Positions 34,035 to 43,714 are shown, counted from the first letter of the stretch. The stretch is DNA of 64,000 nt from Planctomycetota bacterium (GCA_003644265.1 QNBX01000003.1:1-64000), one strand, 5' to 3'. Notes: generated by a model from the letters alone, not told the origin. Translations and numbers: made by a program.

Positions 34035-35447
34035 ATGCCCCAGCATCCTCCACGCACGCTCAAGCCCTGGCTCGCCCTGGTTCTCGGCCTCGTCGCCGTG
34101 GCCGCCCTGCTATGGGGCCTCCAGATCTTTGATCAGGCCTCGGAGTTCGAGGGCGCCGGCGAACCCGTGCGCGTGGGCGAGACCACCGACGGTCGCACGC
34201 AGCTCCCCGGCCGCGGACCCGACGGCGACGCCCAGGCCGCAGCGCCGGTCGAGCGACTGAGCGCGCGCCCAGCGGCGCTCGAAGCCGTCGATCTGGGCTA
34301 CGGCTCCGACACCGACCTGGCGGTCATCGTGGGCCGGGTCGTTGACAGCAGCGAGGCCCCCCTGCCCGACATCGAGGTCAACCTCTATGACGAGAGCGGC
34401 GAGTACCTTGACTCGGCGCTCTCCGAGGACGACGGCACCTTCCTGCTCGAGTGGGACGAGCCCCTGCTGGCCGGCTGGGCCCTGGGCACCGAGCCCGACG
34501 CCGCGGCGGACCCCGACGACCCCGCTTCGCTGGGCCCCGCCACCTACGTGCACCCGGTGGACCTGCTGCCCGGCGCCAAGCCCGCCGAGTGCCTGCTGGT
34601 GCTGCTGACCGCGCCGCGCATCGAAGGTGTGGTGTTCGCGGCCGACACGCGCGAGCCGTGCGCCTGGGCAGACATCGAGCTGGTCTCGACGCACCCGGCC
34701 TGGATCGACGAGTTCCAGGACACGTTCACCGAGGAGGACGGCAGCTTCGGCCTCTCCGTGGTCGACCTGCCCAGCACGAAGCTGCTGCTGCGCGTGCTCG
34801 ACGAGGACGACCGGGTGTCGTTGATCGGCCCGTTCGATCTCTCGCCGGGTGAGGTGCGCTGGCTGGAGATCCCGCTGCGCGATCCGCGCATCATCACCGG
34901 GCGCCTGCTGGACGCCCGCACCGGCGCCGGTCTCGAGAACGGCGAGGTGGTCGTGCTGCCCCTGCACGAGGCCTTCGAGACGGGCGACTCGTGGGACCTG
35001 AGCTTCGACGACGGCAGCTTCACGCTGGAGTCGATCGAGAGCCCGCCCGAGATCACCTGGATCTACGCCGAAGCCGAGGACCACGGCCCCGCCCTGGTGC
35101 AGGTCCCGCGCGGGCGCAGCGAGGTGGACATCCGTCTCAGCCCCGTGGCCTCGCTGCTGGGCCGGGTGCTGGATGACGAGGACGCGCCGGTCGAGGGCGC
35201 CATGGTGCGGGCCCTGCTGGCCGGGCCCGACGGACGGCTCTACGAAGACTACGAGGACGTGGCCTTCACCGATGAGGACGGCAGCTTCGAGCTCGACCTG
35301 GAGCTGGTCCCGGTGGACGCGGCCGTGCTCATCATCGAAGGCGACGACCACGTGCGCCTGCGCCGCGCGCTCTCCGAGCTGACCCCGGTGGGCATGGGCG
35401 GCGAGACCCGCTTCGAGATCACCATCGAGCGCCTGCCCAGCTCTTGA
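34035..35447 (+). CDS. Membrane-anchored protein with carboxypeptidase-regulatory-like repeats
   Basis: A 470-residue protein with an N-terminal membrane anchor (LALVLGLVAVAALLWGLQIF) and then several carboxypeptidase-regulatory-like (Ig/CNA-B-type) beta repeats: VVDSSEAPLPDIEVNLYD with DDGTFLL; FAADTREPCAWADIELVS with EDGSFGL; LLDARTGAGLENGEVVVLP with DDGSFTL; VLDDEDAPVEGAMVRALL with EDGSFEL. These stalk-like domains are non-catalytic and are common in Planctomycetota surface proteins. It is followed 58 bases later by the M1 peptidase gene. The ATG at 34035 is chosen for the anchor; earlier in-frame ATGs add only a short leader. Confidence 0.78.
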   Translation: MPQHPPRTLKPWLALVLGLVAVAALLWGLQIFDQASEFEGAGEPVRVGETTDGRTQLPGRGPDGDAQAAAPVERLSARPAALEAVDLGYGSDTDLAVIVGRVVDSSEAPLPDIEVNLYDESGEYLDSALSEDDGTFLLEWDEPLLAGWALGTEPDAAADPDDPASLGPATYVHPVDLLPGAKPAECLLVLLTAPRIEGVVFAADTREPCAWADIELVSTHPAWIDEFQDTFTEEDGSFGLSVVDLPSTKLLLRVLDEDDRVSLIGPFDLSPGEVRWLEIPLRDPRIITGRLLDARTGAGLENGEVVVLPLHEAFETGDSWDLSFDDGSFTLESIESPPEITWIYAEAEDHGPALVQVPRGRSEVDIRLSPVASLLGRVLDDEDAPVEGAMVRALLAGPDGRLYEDYEDVAFTDEDGSFELDLELVPVDAAVLIIEGDDHVRLRRALSELTPVGMGGETRFEITIERLPSS

Positions 35448-35505
35448 GGCCGCGGCCCGCAGCCGAAAGCACCAGCCGCAGCGCACGCTCCAGAGGACAG
35501 CCCCC

Positions 35506-37941
35506 ATGTCACCGTCCGTCCCGCGCCTGGCCCTGCTGGCCGCCCTGCTCGCCTGCGCCTGCTCCACGCCGCTGCAGCGGCCCTGGTCCCCCGACGTGCG
35601 CCGGCCGAGGGACCTCGACGTCGAGCACGTGGAGCTGCGGCTCGCCATCGACCACCTCGCGGGCCACGTGTCGGGCGAGGTCGAGCTCACGCTCAGCGCC
35701 GTGGACGCGCCCCTGCGCCAGGTGCTGCTCGATGCCGTCGAACTCGACGTGAGCGAAGTCAGCGACGCGGACGGCACGCCGCTGCCGTTTCACCTGGGCC
35801 CCGAGACCCTCGTGATCGATCTACCCGCGCCTTTGCCCCCCGGGCAGAGCGCCCGCGTGCAGGTGCGCTGGTCGGCCTTCCCGCGCAACGGCCTGTACTT
35901 CGAGGGGCCCTCCAGCAGCGACCCCAGCCGCCCCTGGCATGTGTGGAGCCAGGGCCAGAACCACGAGGCGCGGCACTGGATGCCCTGCTGGGATCAGCCC
36001 ACCGACCGCGCCAGTGTGCGCCTGGAGCTCGAGGTCAACGAAGACCTGGACACCCTCTGCGCCGGCGTGCTCGAGCACAGCGAGCTGCTGCCAGCCCTGG
36101 GGCGCCGGCGCGACACCTGGTCCCTCGACAACACCCACCCCACCTATCTGATCACGATCGTGGTGGGAGACCTGGCCGAGGGCCGGCTGCCCGGTCCGCT
36201 GCCCCTGCCGGTGCACGCCCGCGCGCGCGACCTGGACGCGGCGCTCTACGCCACACGCCACACCGCCAAGATGCTCGAGCTGTTCGCCGAGGTCACGGGC
36301 CGCGACTACCCCTTCCCCAAGTACGCCCAGGTCTTTGTCGACGACTTCACGGCCGGCGGCATGGAGAACATCTCCGCCACGACCATGTATGACGAGGGCC
36401 TGCACCACCCCACCGACGAGCCCCAGGTGGACATCAGCGGCCTGGTGGCGCACGAGCTCGCGCACCAGTGGTTCGGTGACCTGATCACCTGCGATGGCTG
36501 GGGCGAGCTGTGGCTCAACGAGGGTTTCTCCGACTGGATGGAGCTGCTCTGGACCGAGCAGCAGCTCGGGCGCGAAGAGGCCGAGCTGCAGGCGCGCGAC
36601 TACCAACACGGCGGCATGCGCGCCGAGGATCGACACAGCCGCCCGCTGGTCTGGCCGCAGTACGACCAACCCGACGACATGTTCGACGGACACAGCTACG
36701 CGGGCGCCGCGGCCCGCATCCGCCTGCTGCGCAGCGAACTGGGCGCCGAGCTGTTTCAGCGCTGCCTGGCCAGCTACGTCGAGCGCCATGCCGAGACCAT
36801 GGTCAGCACCCCCGAGCTCATGGCCGTGTTCAGCGAGGTCGCCGGCCGCGACCTCACGCGCTTCTTCGACGAGTGGTTCTACGGCACCGGCTATCCGACC
36901 CTGGAAGCCACCGTCGAGGCGGACGGGCGCACGCTCAAGCTGACCCAGACCCAGGCTGAGCGGGGCGGACGCGAGGTCTTCCACTTCGGCATCGACGTGG
37001 CCTGGTCCCGGGGCGGCGTGGAGTCGAGCGCCCGGGTGCTGTTCGACTCAGCCCAGCAGAGCCTGCCGCTGTCAGGGCAGGGCTCGCTCGACTGGGTCTA
37101 CCTGGACGTGGGCTCGGTGCTGCCCGGCGCGCGCCAGCTGCTGCAGGACGAGGCGGCCTGGGCGCGCCAGCTCAGCGGTGCCGACGACGCCGTGGCGCGG
37201 CTGATCGCGGCGCGCTGGTTCGAGGGCGACCGCAGCGTGCGCAGCGACGGCGCGGGCGCCGCGAGCGAGGCCGGCACGCGCGCGCTGCACGCCGCCTGCA
37301 CGGACAGCTTCCGGGCCGTGCGCGAGAGCGCCGCCCGGGCCCTGGCGCTCGAGCTGGACGAGGCCGCCGTCATGACCCTGCTGAACCTGAGCGAGGACGA
37401 CGACCCGCGCGTGCGCGTCGCGGCCATCGAGGGGCTTGCCGAGGCCCTCGATGGCGACGCCTTGCGAGTGGTGCGCGCCGCCGCCGCCGACCCCAACGGC
37501 GCGGTGGCCGTGGCCGCCGTGCGCGCGCTGGTGGACGCCGATCGCCCGGAGGCCTGGTCGACGCTCACGCGCCTGCTGGCCGCCGAGCAGCGGGGCGCCG
37601 GCCGCATCCGCGTGGCCCGCGACCTGGTGCAGATGCTGCCGCGCATGGACGCGCCCGAGGCCCTGCCGCTGCTGGTGGCCACGGCCTCCAAGCACCCCGA
37701 GCGCTGGGTGCGCAGCGCCGCCGTGAGCGCCCTGGCCCAGATGGACGAGACCCGCGGACAGGTGGTCTTCCGCCAGCTCTGCCGCTCGCTGCGCGACGAG
37801 TCCCACAGCGTGCGTCAGGCCGCCGTGCGAGGTCTGGCCCTCGACGGCGTGGACGCCCGCGAGCGAGCGCACCTGCGCGCCCTGTACGACCTGGAGGTGC
37901 ACTCCGGCGTGATGGCCTCGCTCGAAGCGCTGCTGCCATGA
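35506..37941 (+). CDS. M1-family aminopeptidase lipoprotein with HEAT-like repeats
   Basis: An 811-residue zinc aminopeptidase. The lipoprotein signal (LALLAALLACAC) is followed by an N-domain, the substrate motif GGMEN near 285, and the zinc site H316-E-L-A-H320 with the third ligand in LWLNEG at about E339. The C-terminal third (about 560-811) has HEAT-like helical pairs (DDDPRVRVAAIEGLAEAL, KHPERWVRSAAVSALAQMDE, DESHSVRQAAVRGLAL) like those of ERAP-type C-domains or PBS-type repeats. It should trim peptides outside the membrane. Its stop overlaps the ATG of the next gene. Confidence 0.93.
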   Translation: MSPSVPRLALLAALLACACSTPLQRPWSPDVRRPRDLDVEHVELRLAIDHLAGHVSGEVELTLSAVDAPLRQVLLDAVELDVSEVSDADGTPLPFHLGPETLVIDLPAPLPPGQSARVQVRWSAFPRNGLYFEGPSSSDPSRPWHVWSQGQNHEARHWMPCWDQPTDRASVRLELEVNEDLDTLCAGVLEHSELLPALGRRRDTWSLDNTHPTYLITIVVGDLAEGRLPGPLPLPVHARARDLDAALYATRHTAKMLELFAEVTGRDYPFPKYAQVFVDDFTAGGMENISATTMYDEGLHHPTDEPQVDISGLVAHELAHQWFGDLITCDGWGELWLNEGFSDWMELLWTEQQLGREEAELQARDYQHGGMRAEDRHSRPLVWPQYDQPDDMFDGHSYAGAAARIRLLRSELGAELFQRCLASYVERHAETMVSTPELMAVFSEVAGRDLTRFFDEWFYGTGYPTLEATVEADGRTLKLTQTQAERGGREVFHFGIDVAWSRGGVESSARVLFDSAQQSLPLSGQGSLDWVYLDVGSVLPGARQLLQDEAAWARQLSGADDAVARLIAARWFEGDRSVRSDGAGAASEAGTRALHAACTDSFRAVRESAARALALELDEAAVMTLLNLSEDDDPRVRVAAIEGLAEALDGDALRVVRAAAADPNGAVAVAAVRALVDADRPEAWSTLTRLLAAEQRGAGRIRVARDLVQMLPRMDAPEALPLLVATASKHPERWVRSAAVSALAQMDETRGQVVFRQLCRSLRDESHSVRQAAVRGLALDGVDARERAHLRALYDLEVHSGVMASLEALLP

Positions 37942-38750
37942 GGCGCCCCAGCGCGCCGGTTCCCGCCGCCGCCCGTCTGCGGCGCTACCTGTTCCCGGCC
38001 TTGGCGCTGGTCATCAGCCTGGTGCTGATGGAGCGCAAGCCCTGGCAGAGCGGCTTCGACGCCGGGGCGCTGCGGTCCCTGCTCAGCGCCGGCCGAGTGG
38101 ACGCCGCGCTCTCGTCCCTGGCTCAGGCCCCTCAGGGCGCGCTGCTGCCCGAACTGGCCGGCGTGAACTGGTGGCCGGCCGAGGCCCGCTCCCGACGGCT
38201 CGCCAGCCTGGAGGCCGACGTGGCGTCCCTGCCCAGCGCCCCCGGCCCCGAGCTGCTGCTGCCAGCCGGCCGACTGCGCGAGGCCCCGCGCGGCGCGCGG
38301 CTCTCGCGCCCCGCCGAGGGCCCCCTGCGCCTGGAGCTGCACGCCAGCGCCCTGGGCCTGGAGGCGGCCCAGGTCGAGATCGAGGCCGGCCAGCTCGACG
38401 TGCCCCTGGGCGCGCCGGTGCTGATAGGCACCAGCTACGACGTGGTCTTGACCCGGCCGGACGGCGCCCTGCTCTCGATCCTGCACTTCGAGGTGCTGCC
38501 CAGCGCCAGCGCACGCGACGTCGGCGTCGTCATGGCCAGCGCCCACGAGCTGGGCGGCGGCGGCGCCCCGGGCGAGCTGCTGGCCGCCATCGTCTGCCTG
38601 CACTTCGGCCTGTACCAGGAGGCCCTCACGCGGCTCGACACCCTGATGGACGACCCCGCCCTGGGCCCCGTGGCGCGCGAGCTGTCCGCCGTGGCGCTCT
38701 CGCGCCTGAGTCGCCCAGCCGAAGCCATGGCCCTGCTGGGACCGGGCTGA
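37938..38750 (+). CDS. Hypothetical membrane-anchored protein coupled to the M1 peptidase gene
   Basis: No family recognised. The 270-residue protein begins with a basic stretch and one membrane segment (YLFPALALVISLVLM). A later part (PLRLELHASALGLEAAQVEIEAGQLDVPL) looks beta-rich, and the end (LLAAIVCLHFGLYQEALTRLDTLMDDP, AVALSRLSRPAEAMALLG) looks TPR-like. The ATG overlaps the stop of the M1 gene, so the two are probably made together. Partner function is inference from position. Confidence 0.68.
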   Translation: MRRPSAPVPAAARLRRYLFPALALVISLVLMERKPWQSGFDAGALRSLLSAGRVDAALSSLAQAPQGALLPELAGVNWWPAEARSRRLASLEADVASLPSAPGPELLLPAGRLREAPRGARLSRPAEGPLRLELHASALGLEAAQVEIEAGQLDVPLGAPVLIGTSYDVVLTRPDGALLSILHFEVLPSASARDVGVVMASAHELGGGGAPGELLAAIVCLHFGLYQEALTRLDTLMDDPALGPVARELSAVALSRLSRPAEAMALLGPG

Positions 38751-38867
38751 CACACGCTCGAGGCCGCCCACTGGGCTCGCGGCCGGGCGCGCACGCCCGA
38801 GCGCCCGTACGCTGCCAGGCCTCAACACGCTCACAGCCGCGGACGCTCGCGACCTCGCCTCAGCGAC

Positions 38868-40916
38868 TCAGCGACTCGGCAGGCTCTCCACCACGCCCAG
38901 GATGTCGCCCTGGGTCACGATGGCCGAGCGCACGTGCGGCGCCGACGGCTCGTCGCCCGGAAAGATCGCCAGGAACGGCACGGCCGAGCCACCCAGGCCC
39001 TGCATGAGCCGCTTGAGCATGGACGTGTATCCATCGTGGCGGGTGATGTCGGCCTTCATGCGCACCACGCTCTTGGCGGCCATGGCAGCGACCACCTCGT
39101 CCGCGTTGTAGACGGCGTTCTCGTTGTACTTGCAGTTGAAGCACCAGTCGGCCGTGAAGTCCACCAGTACGTTGTCGCCCGCCGCGAGGTGCGCCGCGAA
39201 GGCGTCGGGCTCGAAGGCCACCCAGTCGTGCTCCACGGCCGTGAACACGCCGCGGATCTCGACGAACGCGAGCCGCCCGGCGCCCGCGGCCATGAGCAGC
39301 GCCAGCGCCAGGTGCACCCGTCGCTTGCCGCGCGTCTTGTCAAAACCGGCGAAGCGTCCGTACCACCAGCACGCGAAGGCCACGCCCGTCAGGAACATGA
39401 TCGTGTACAGCAGCAGCTCCTGGCTCAGGCTGATCATCAAGAACAGCACCGTGGCCAGCAGCACGAAGCCCATGGCGTGCTTGAAGGTGTCCATCCACGG
39501 CCCGGGCTTGGGCACGATCCTCAGCAGGGCCGGGTTGGCCGTGAGGATCACGTAGGGCAGCGCCATGCCCAGCCCCAGGCTCAGGAAGATGGCGAAGATC
39601 GTGACGGCCGGCTGGGACAGGGTCCAGGTCAGCGTGCTGCCCAGGAAGGGGCCGCTGCAGGGCGTGGCCAGCACGGTGGCCAGCATGCCCTTGAAGTAGG
39701 CGTCCACCAGCCCTTCACGGGCGGGCCCCGCCGCCAGACCGCCCACGCCCGCCGGCACGCCCAGCTCAAACACACCGAAGAGCGAGAGCGCGAACGCGAA
39801 CACGACGCCGATCATGACGATCAGGAAGGCCGGGCTCTGGAACTGCTCACCCCAGGACAGACCGATGGTCGCGGCCAGCACCGCCAGCACCAGGAAGATG
39901 GTCACGATGCCCGCCGCGAACGACAGGCCCAAGGCCAGGATGCGCTTGCGATCCTCGCCCGCCTGCTGCACGAACGAGAGCACCTTGATGGAGATCACCG
40001 GCAGCACGCAGGGCATGACGTTGAGGATCATGCCGGCCAGAAAGGCCAGCAGTAGCCAGCCCATGAGCCCGCGTGTGTCCGCGCCTGTGTCCGTCTCGCG
40101 CGCCGAGAAGTCGGGAAAGCTGACCGCGTCCCACTCGGCCTCGCTGCGTGCGGCGGCGGGGTCGGCGACCGCTTCGGCGCGCGCGGCGGAACCAGAGCCG
40201 GCTGCTTGCACGGACGCCGGCGCGCCCGCGCTCCCGGTCTGCGCCGCGTCCGTCGTGAGGTCGCTGGGGAAGGCGGCGAAGAGCGCGTCGGACCCCGGGC
40301 CGTCGCTGCTGAGCTGCTCAAAATAAAGCACACACAGCCCCATGTCCTCGCAGGTGAGGCCCTCCAACTCGGCGCTCAGCTCGCCCAGGGTCGCGCCGTC
40401 CTCCAGCACGCCCAGGGCGTAGAGCAGCAGCTCGTGTTCGTGGCCCCAGATCCAGCTGTCGAGCCCAGGCTGATCCAGGGTCAGCGGCTCGGGAAAGCGC
40501 ACCGGACCGAAGCGCGCGCCCTCGGCGCTGAGCGAGACCTTGGTCGGATTGCCGATGGGATCGTTGCCGTCGAGCTTGCCCAGCTTGTCGTGGTAGAGGT
40601 GCCAGCCGGCGTCGATCTCGACGGCGATGACGACCTGCACGCTCTGGCCGTCCAGGCGGTGATGCAGCGTGGCGTGGGCGTGCCCTGCATCCGAACCGGG
40701 CAGCCCGAAGCCCTGGGCTCGCAGCGGCGCCATGCAGGCCAGCAGCGCCAGCAGCGCCAGCCCGAGCGGACGCCCGAGAAGCCCCAGCGACACGCCGAGC
40801 GGCAGCCCGGACGACGGGCCGCGGCGTCGACACGGCGGAGCGACGGAGGACGAACGCACGAGCGACGAGCGCGGCGTGGCAGGGTCGGGGGTGCCGAGCG
40901 AGCGAGGGGTGGTCAT
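38868..40916 (-). CDS. DsbD-like thiol:disulfide interchange protein
   Basis: Carries electrons from cytoplasmic thioredoxin to periplasmic thiol proteins. The 682-residue protein (ATG 40916) has an N-terminal periplasmic domain (CEDMGLCVLYF near the cysteine pair), a central multi-helix membrane domain with the paired cysteines in LNVMPCVLPVISIKVL and LATPCSGPFLG, and a C-terminal thioredoxin domain with the WCFNC active site in DFTADWCFNCKYNE. This is the full DsbD layout. No c-type cytochrome gene is adjacent. A TTG at 40931 is a possible earlier start. Whether it acts in cytochrome biogenesis or oxidative repair is open. Confidence 0.9.
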   Translation of the reverse strand: MTTPRSLGTPDPATPRSSLVRSSSVAPPCRRRGPSSGLPLGVSLGLLGRPLGLALLALLACMAPLRAQGFGLPGSDAGHAHATLHHRLDGQSVQVVIAVEIDAGWHLYHDKLGKLDGNDPIGNPTKVSLSAEGARFGPVRFPEPLTLDQPGLDSWIWGHEHELLLYALGVLEDGATLGELSAELEGLTCEDMGLCVLYFEQLSSDGPGSDALFAAFPSDLTTDAAQTGSAGAPASVQAAGSGSAARAEAVADPAAARSEAEWDAVSFPDFSARETDTGADTRGLMGWLLLAFLAGMILNVMPCVLPVISIKVLSFVQQAGEDRKRILALGLSFAAGIVTIFLVLAVLAATIGLSWGEQFQSPAFLIVMIGVVFAFALSLFGVFELGVPAGVGGLAAGPAREGLVDAYFKGMLATVLATPCSGPFLGSTLTWTLSQPAVTIFAIFLSLGLGMALPYVILTANPALLRIVPKPGPWMDTFKHAMGFVLLATVLFLMISLSQELLLYTIMFLTGVAFACWWYGRFAGFDKTRGKRRVHLALALLMAAGAGRLAFVEIRGVFTAVEHDWVAFEPDAFAAHLAAGDNVLVDFTADWCFNCKYNENAVYNADEVVAAMAAKSVVRMKADITRHDGYTSMLKRLMQGLGGSAVPFLAIFPGDEPSAPHVRSAIVTQGDILGVVESLPSR

Positions 40917-40953
40917 GGTCGGTGTACGCAACGGGACGGGGAGCGTGTGGGTT

Positions 40954-41799
40954 TCAGGCGCTGAGGCGGGGCAGAAACGCGTCCAGCAGCAGGGCGGCGC
41001 GTTCGAGTTGTGGAGTCCAGCCAGCCCAGGGATGGCGCGCGCCGAAGACGTGGTCGGCGCCCGCGACGATCTCGAGCCGGGACTCGGGCAGCCACTCGGC
41101 GAGCTTGCGGCCCTGCTCGGGATCGACGACGGTGTCCGCGCCGCCGACGATCACCAGCGCGGGCGCGGAGACGCGCGCGGCGGCGGCGGGCAGGTCGAGC
41201 GCCTCCAGGTCAGCCAGCCAGTCGCGGCCCAGGGGCATCTGCTGGCCGGTGCGACCGTTGTGCACGTGGTAGCGACCGTGCGCGGCCAACTCGGCGCGCT
41301 GCTCGGCGCTCACACGCACCGGCGAGGCCACGCCGTTGAGCGTCGCCAGGGCGCAGACGCGCGGGTCGTCCCCAGCCAGGGGCACGGCGGCCAGGGCGCC
41401 CATGGAGTGGGCCACCAGGGCCGCCCCGGCGGTCGTGTCCACGCCGTACTCCTCGGCAAAGGGAGCGCCCAGCAGCTCGTCCATGGCCTGGGCCAGGTCG
41501 GCGGCGTGGCGCGTCACGGTCTGGCGCTCAAACAGATCGAGGCGCGTGAACTCGTCCTCGCTGCCGGCGGCCGTGCCGTTGAGCGCGTAGTCGACGCTGG
41601 CCACGACGCGGCCGGAGGCGGCCAGACGCTCGGCCAGGAACGGAAACATGCCCCAGCGCCGGAAGCCCTTGAAGCCGTGGCCGATCAACGTCAGCGGCAG
41701 GGGACGCTCGCCGCCGGGGCGGTACACGTCGAGCCCCACCGACAGCCCGTCGCTGCACGCGAGCCGCAGCACGCGGCGCCTGACTCGAGCTGGACTCAT
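40954..41799 (-). CDS. Alpha/beta hydrolase
   Basis: A 281-residue alpha/beta-fold hydrolase. The nucleophile elbow is AHSMGALA, the acid likely lies in GGADTVVD and the His in VAGADHVFGARH. The oxyanion segment is LIGHGFKGFRR. A function such as an esterase or dienelactone-type hydrolase is possible, but the substrate is unknown. The ATG at 41799 overlaps the stop of the methyltransferase gene (ATGA), so the pair is coupled; the longer frame to 41964 is inside that gene. Confidence 0.86.
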   Translation of the reverse strand: MSPARVRRRVLRLACSDGLSVGLDVYRPGGERPLPLTLIGHGFKGFRRWGMFPFLAERLAASGRVVASVDYALNGTAAGSEDEFTRLDLFERQTVTRHAADLAQAMDELLGAPFAEEYGVDTTAGAALVAHSMGALAAVPLAGDDPRVCALATLNGVASPVRVSAEQRAELAAHGRYHVHNGRTGQQMPLGRDWLADLEALDLPAAAARVSAPALVIVGGADTVVDPEQGRKLAEWLPESRLEIVAGADHVFGARHPWAGWTPQLERAALLLDAFLPRLSA

Positions 41800-42542
41800 C
41801 GCGGCTTCCTCAGCACCACCAGCCGGCGCGTCGTCCCGCGCACGTAGGCGCGCCCGTCGTAGTCGCCCAGCGTCTGCAACAGCTCGAGCTGCGCGCCGTC
41901 GATCAGCCGCTCCAACTCGGCGCCGCTGAACAGGCGCACGGACTCGATCCAGGACTTCTCGCAACGATCACCGCGCACCAGCCGGATGGCCTTCTCCACC
42001 CGTCGGCCGTCGCTGGTCATGCTGCGCTCCACCTCCACCACCAAGTCGCCGATCATGTCGACGCCCTGGGGCACCAGCGTGGTGGCGACCGTGTCGGGGT
42101 CCATCAGGTCGAGCAGCACGCGGCCGCCGGGGCTGAGCACCCGCGCGATCTCACGCAGCGTGTCCGCGTGCTCGTGCTCGGCACGGAAGTAGCCGAAGGA
42201 GCTGAACAGGCAGGTCACGGCGTCGAAGCCCCAGTCGCGGAAGGGCAGCCGGCGCATGTCGCCGCGCACCGTGCTCAGGCCGGCCGCGCGAGCCCGGCGC
42301 GTGAGGTCCGACGAGAGGTCGAAGCAGGTGACGCGGCAGCGCTCCGCGGTGAACGCCAGGGCGTGACGGCCGGCGCCCGAGGCCAGATCGAGCAGGCGCT
42401 CACGCTCACGCGAGAAGCGCAGCAGCGACAGGGCGCCCTTGGCCTCGCGCGCCGCCGCCGCCCCGTCGCGGTGGGCGTAGACGTCGAGGTAGTCCGCCGT
42501 GAAGGCGTCGACGTACCAGGGCTGGGTGGTCATGCAAGTCAT
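41796..42542 (-). CDS. Class I SAM-dependent methyltransferase
   Basis: A 248-residue methyltransferase. SAM-binding motif I reads LLDLASGAGRHALAFT, with VTCFDLSSDLTRRA as motif II, RGDMRRLPF as the acidic loop and LSPGGRVLLDLM as the post-core strand. The start DAFTADYLDVYAHRD is typical of small-molecule methyltransferases acting on unknown substrates. The ATG at 42533 could be used instead (3 residues shorter). It precedes the coupled hydrolase gene. Target not deducible. Confidence 0.86.
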   Translation of the reverse strand: MTCMTTQPWYVDAFTADYLDVYAHRDGAAAAREAKGALSLLRFSRERERLLDLASGAGRHALAFTAERCRVTCFDLSSDLTRRARAAGLSTVRGDMRRLPFRDWGFDAVTCLFSSFGYFRAEHEHADTLREIARVLSPGGRVLLDLMDPDTVATTLVPQGVDMIGDLVVEVERSMTSDGRRVEKAIRLVRGDRCEKSWIESVRLFSGAELERLIDGAQLELLQTLGDYDGRAYVRGTTRRLVVLRKPR

Positions 42543-42633
42543 CGTATCGCGGCGGGTCGGCGTGGCGCCTGGGCAGGCTGGAATGGTCTCGCGCGCGGCG
42601 GGCTGGAGACCGGCCTCCGTCCCGCCAGCAAGC

Positions 42634-43680
42634 TCATGTCGTGGGAGGGTCAGTCTGTTGCGCTGCCTGTGGCGGCGAGCCGCCCGCGGGGTCGGGGCCA
42701 GCGTCGGGGCCAGCGTCGGGACCCGGACCCGGACCCGGACCCGGACCCGGACCCGGACCAGAGCCAGGGCCGCGCGGCGTGCCCTCGTCGCAGGCGGGAT
42801 CGCGGGCCTCGGAAGCGGCGGCGGAAGCGACCTCGGCCCGGGCGGCCTGGCGCCAGAGGCGCTCCATCTCGTCCAGCGGGGCGTGCTTCAGGCGCTCGCC
42901 GAGCGTCTGCTCCAGGTGAGCAAAGCGCCGGCGGAAGCGCTGCATGCAGCGACCCAACGCCAGCTCAGGGTCGAGCCCCGTCTTGCGCGCGACGTTCACC
43001 GCCGAGAAGAGCACGTCGCCCAGCTCGTGCTGCATGGCGGCGGCGTCGCCATCGGCCACGGCCTCGTGCAGCTCATCGACCTCCTCGCGCAGCTTGTCGA
43101 GGGCGCCCGTGGCGTCGGGCCAGTCAAAGCCGGCGGCGGCGGCCTTGCGGCCCAGGGCGTCGCTGGCAGCCAGCGCCGGCAGACCGCTGGGCACGCCCTC
43201 CAGCGCGGACGAGCGACCGCCCTGCTGGGCACGCTCGGCGCGCTTGGAGGCGTCCCACGAGGCCAGAGCGGCGTCGGCGTCCTCGGCCGACACGTCCCCG
43301 AACACGTGCGGGTGACGACGCACCAGCTTGGTGGCGATGCCCGCGGCCACGTCGCTCAGCGAGAAGCGCCCCTGGTCCTGACCGATGCGCGCCATCAGCA
43401 GCACGTTCATGAGCACATCGCCCAGCTCCTCGGCCACGTGGGCGGCGTCCTGCTCGGCGATGGCCTCCAGCGTCTCGGCCGCCTCCTCCATCAGGTGGCG
43501 CGCCATGGAGTCCAGGGTCTGCTTGCGGTCCCAAGGGCAGCCGTTCTCGTCGCGCAGACGGAAGACCACGCCCAGCAGCTCGGCCAGGCGGGCTCGGGCC
43601 TCGGGCTCGGCGGCGACACGGACTGCTCCGAGCTGCCGCGCCATGGCGGCGTGATCCTGCCGCTCCCAGGGATTGCTCAT
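42634..43680 (-). CDS. mazG: Nucleoside triphosphate pyrophosphohydrolase MazG
   Basis: Removes pyrophosphate from non-canonical NTPs and affects ppGpp. The 348-residue protein contains the two MazG domains: LAELLGVVFRLRDENGCPWD, with EEAAETLEAI and EELGDVLMNVL motifs, and then REEVDELHEAV and HELGDVLFSAV. A low-complexity C-terminal tail of about 45 residues (Gly-Pro repeats) is encoded by the hexanucleotide tract at 42721-42756 and is not part of the family. It is the last gene of the lipB/PDH strand block, with a separate start. Confidence 0.94.
   Translation of the reverse strand: MSNPWERQDHAAMARQLGAVRVAAEPEARARLAELLGVVFRLRDENGCPWDRKQTLDSMARHLMEEAAETLEAIAEQDAAHVAEELGDVLMNVLLMARIGQDQGRFSLSDVAAGIATKLVRRHPHVFGDVSAEDADAALASWDASKRAERAQQGGRSSALEGVPSGLPALAASDALGRKAAAAGFDWPDATGALDKLREEVDELHEAVADGDAAAMQHELGDVLFSAVNVARKTGLDPELALGRCMQRFRRRFAHLEQTLGERLKHAPLDEMERLWRQAARAEVASAAASEARDPACDEGTPRGPGSGPGPGPGPGPGPGPDAGPDAGPDPAGGSPPQAAQQTDPPTT
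42691..42756 (-). repeat. Tandem repeats in the mazG 3' end (12-bp pair and six hexamers)
   Basis: Two and a half copies of GTCGGGGCCAGC (from 42691) are followed by six copies of ACCCGG (42721-42756). They encode the Asp-Ala/Gly-Pro repeat tail. Slippage expansion is likely; a change of one hexamer keeps the frame. Confidence 0.85.
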
Positions 43681-43714
43681 GTCGGGGTTCCTTTTGAGAC
43701 GCAGGCCGGGTCGC

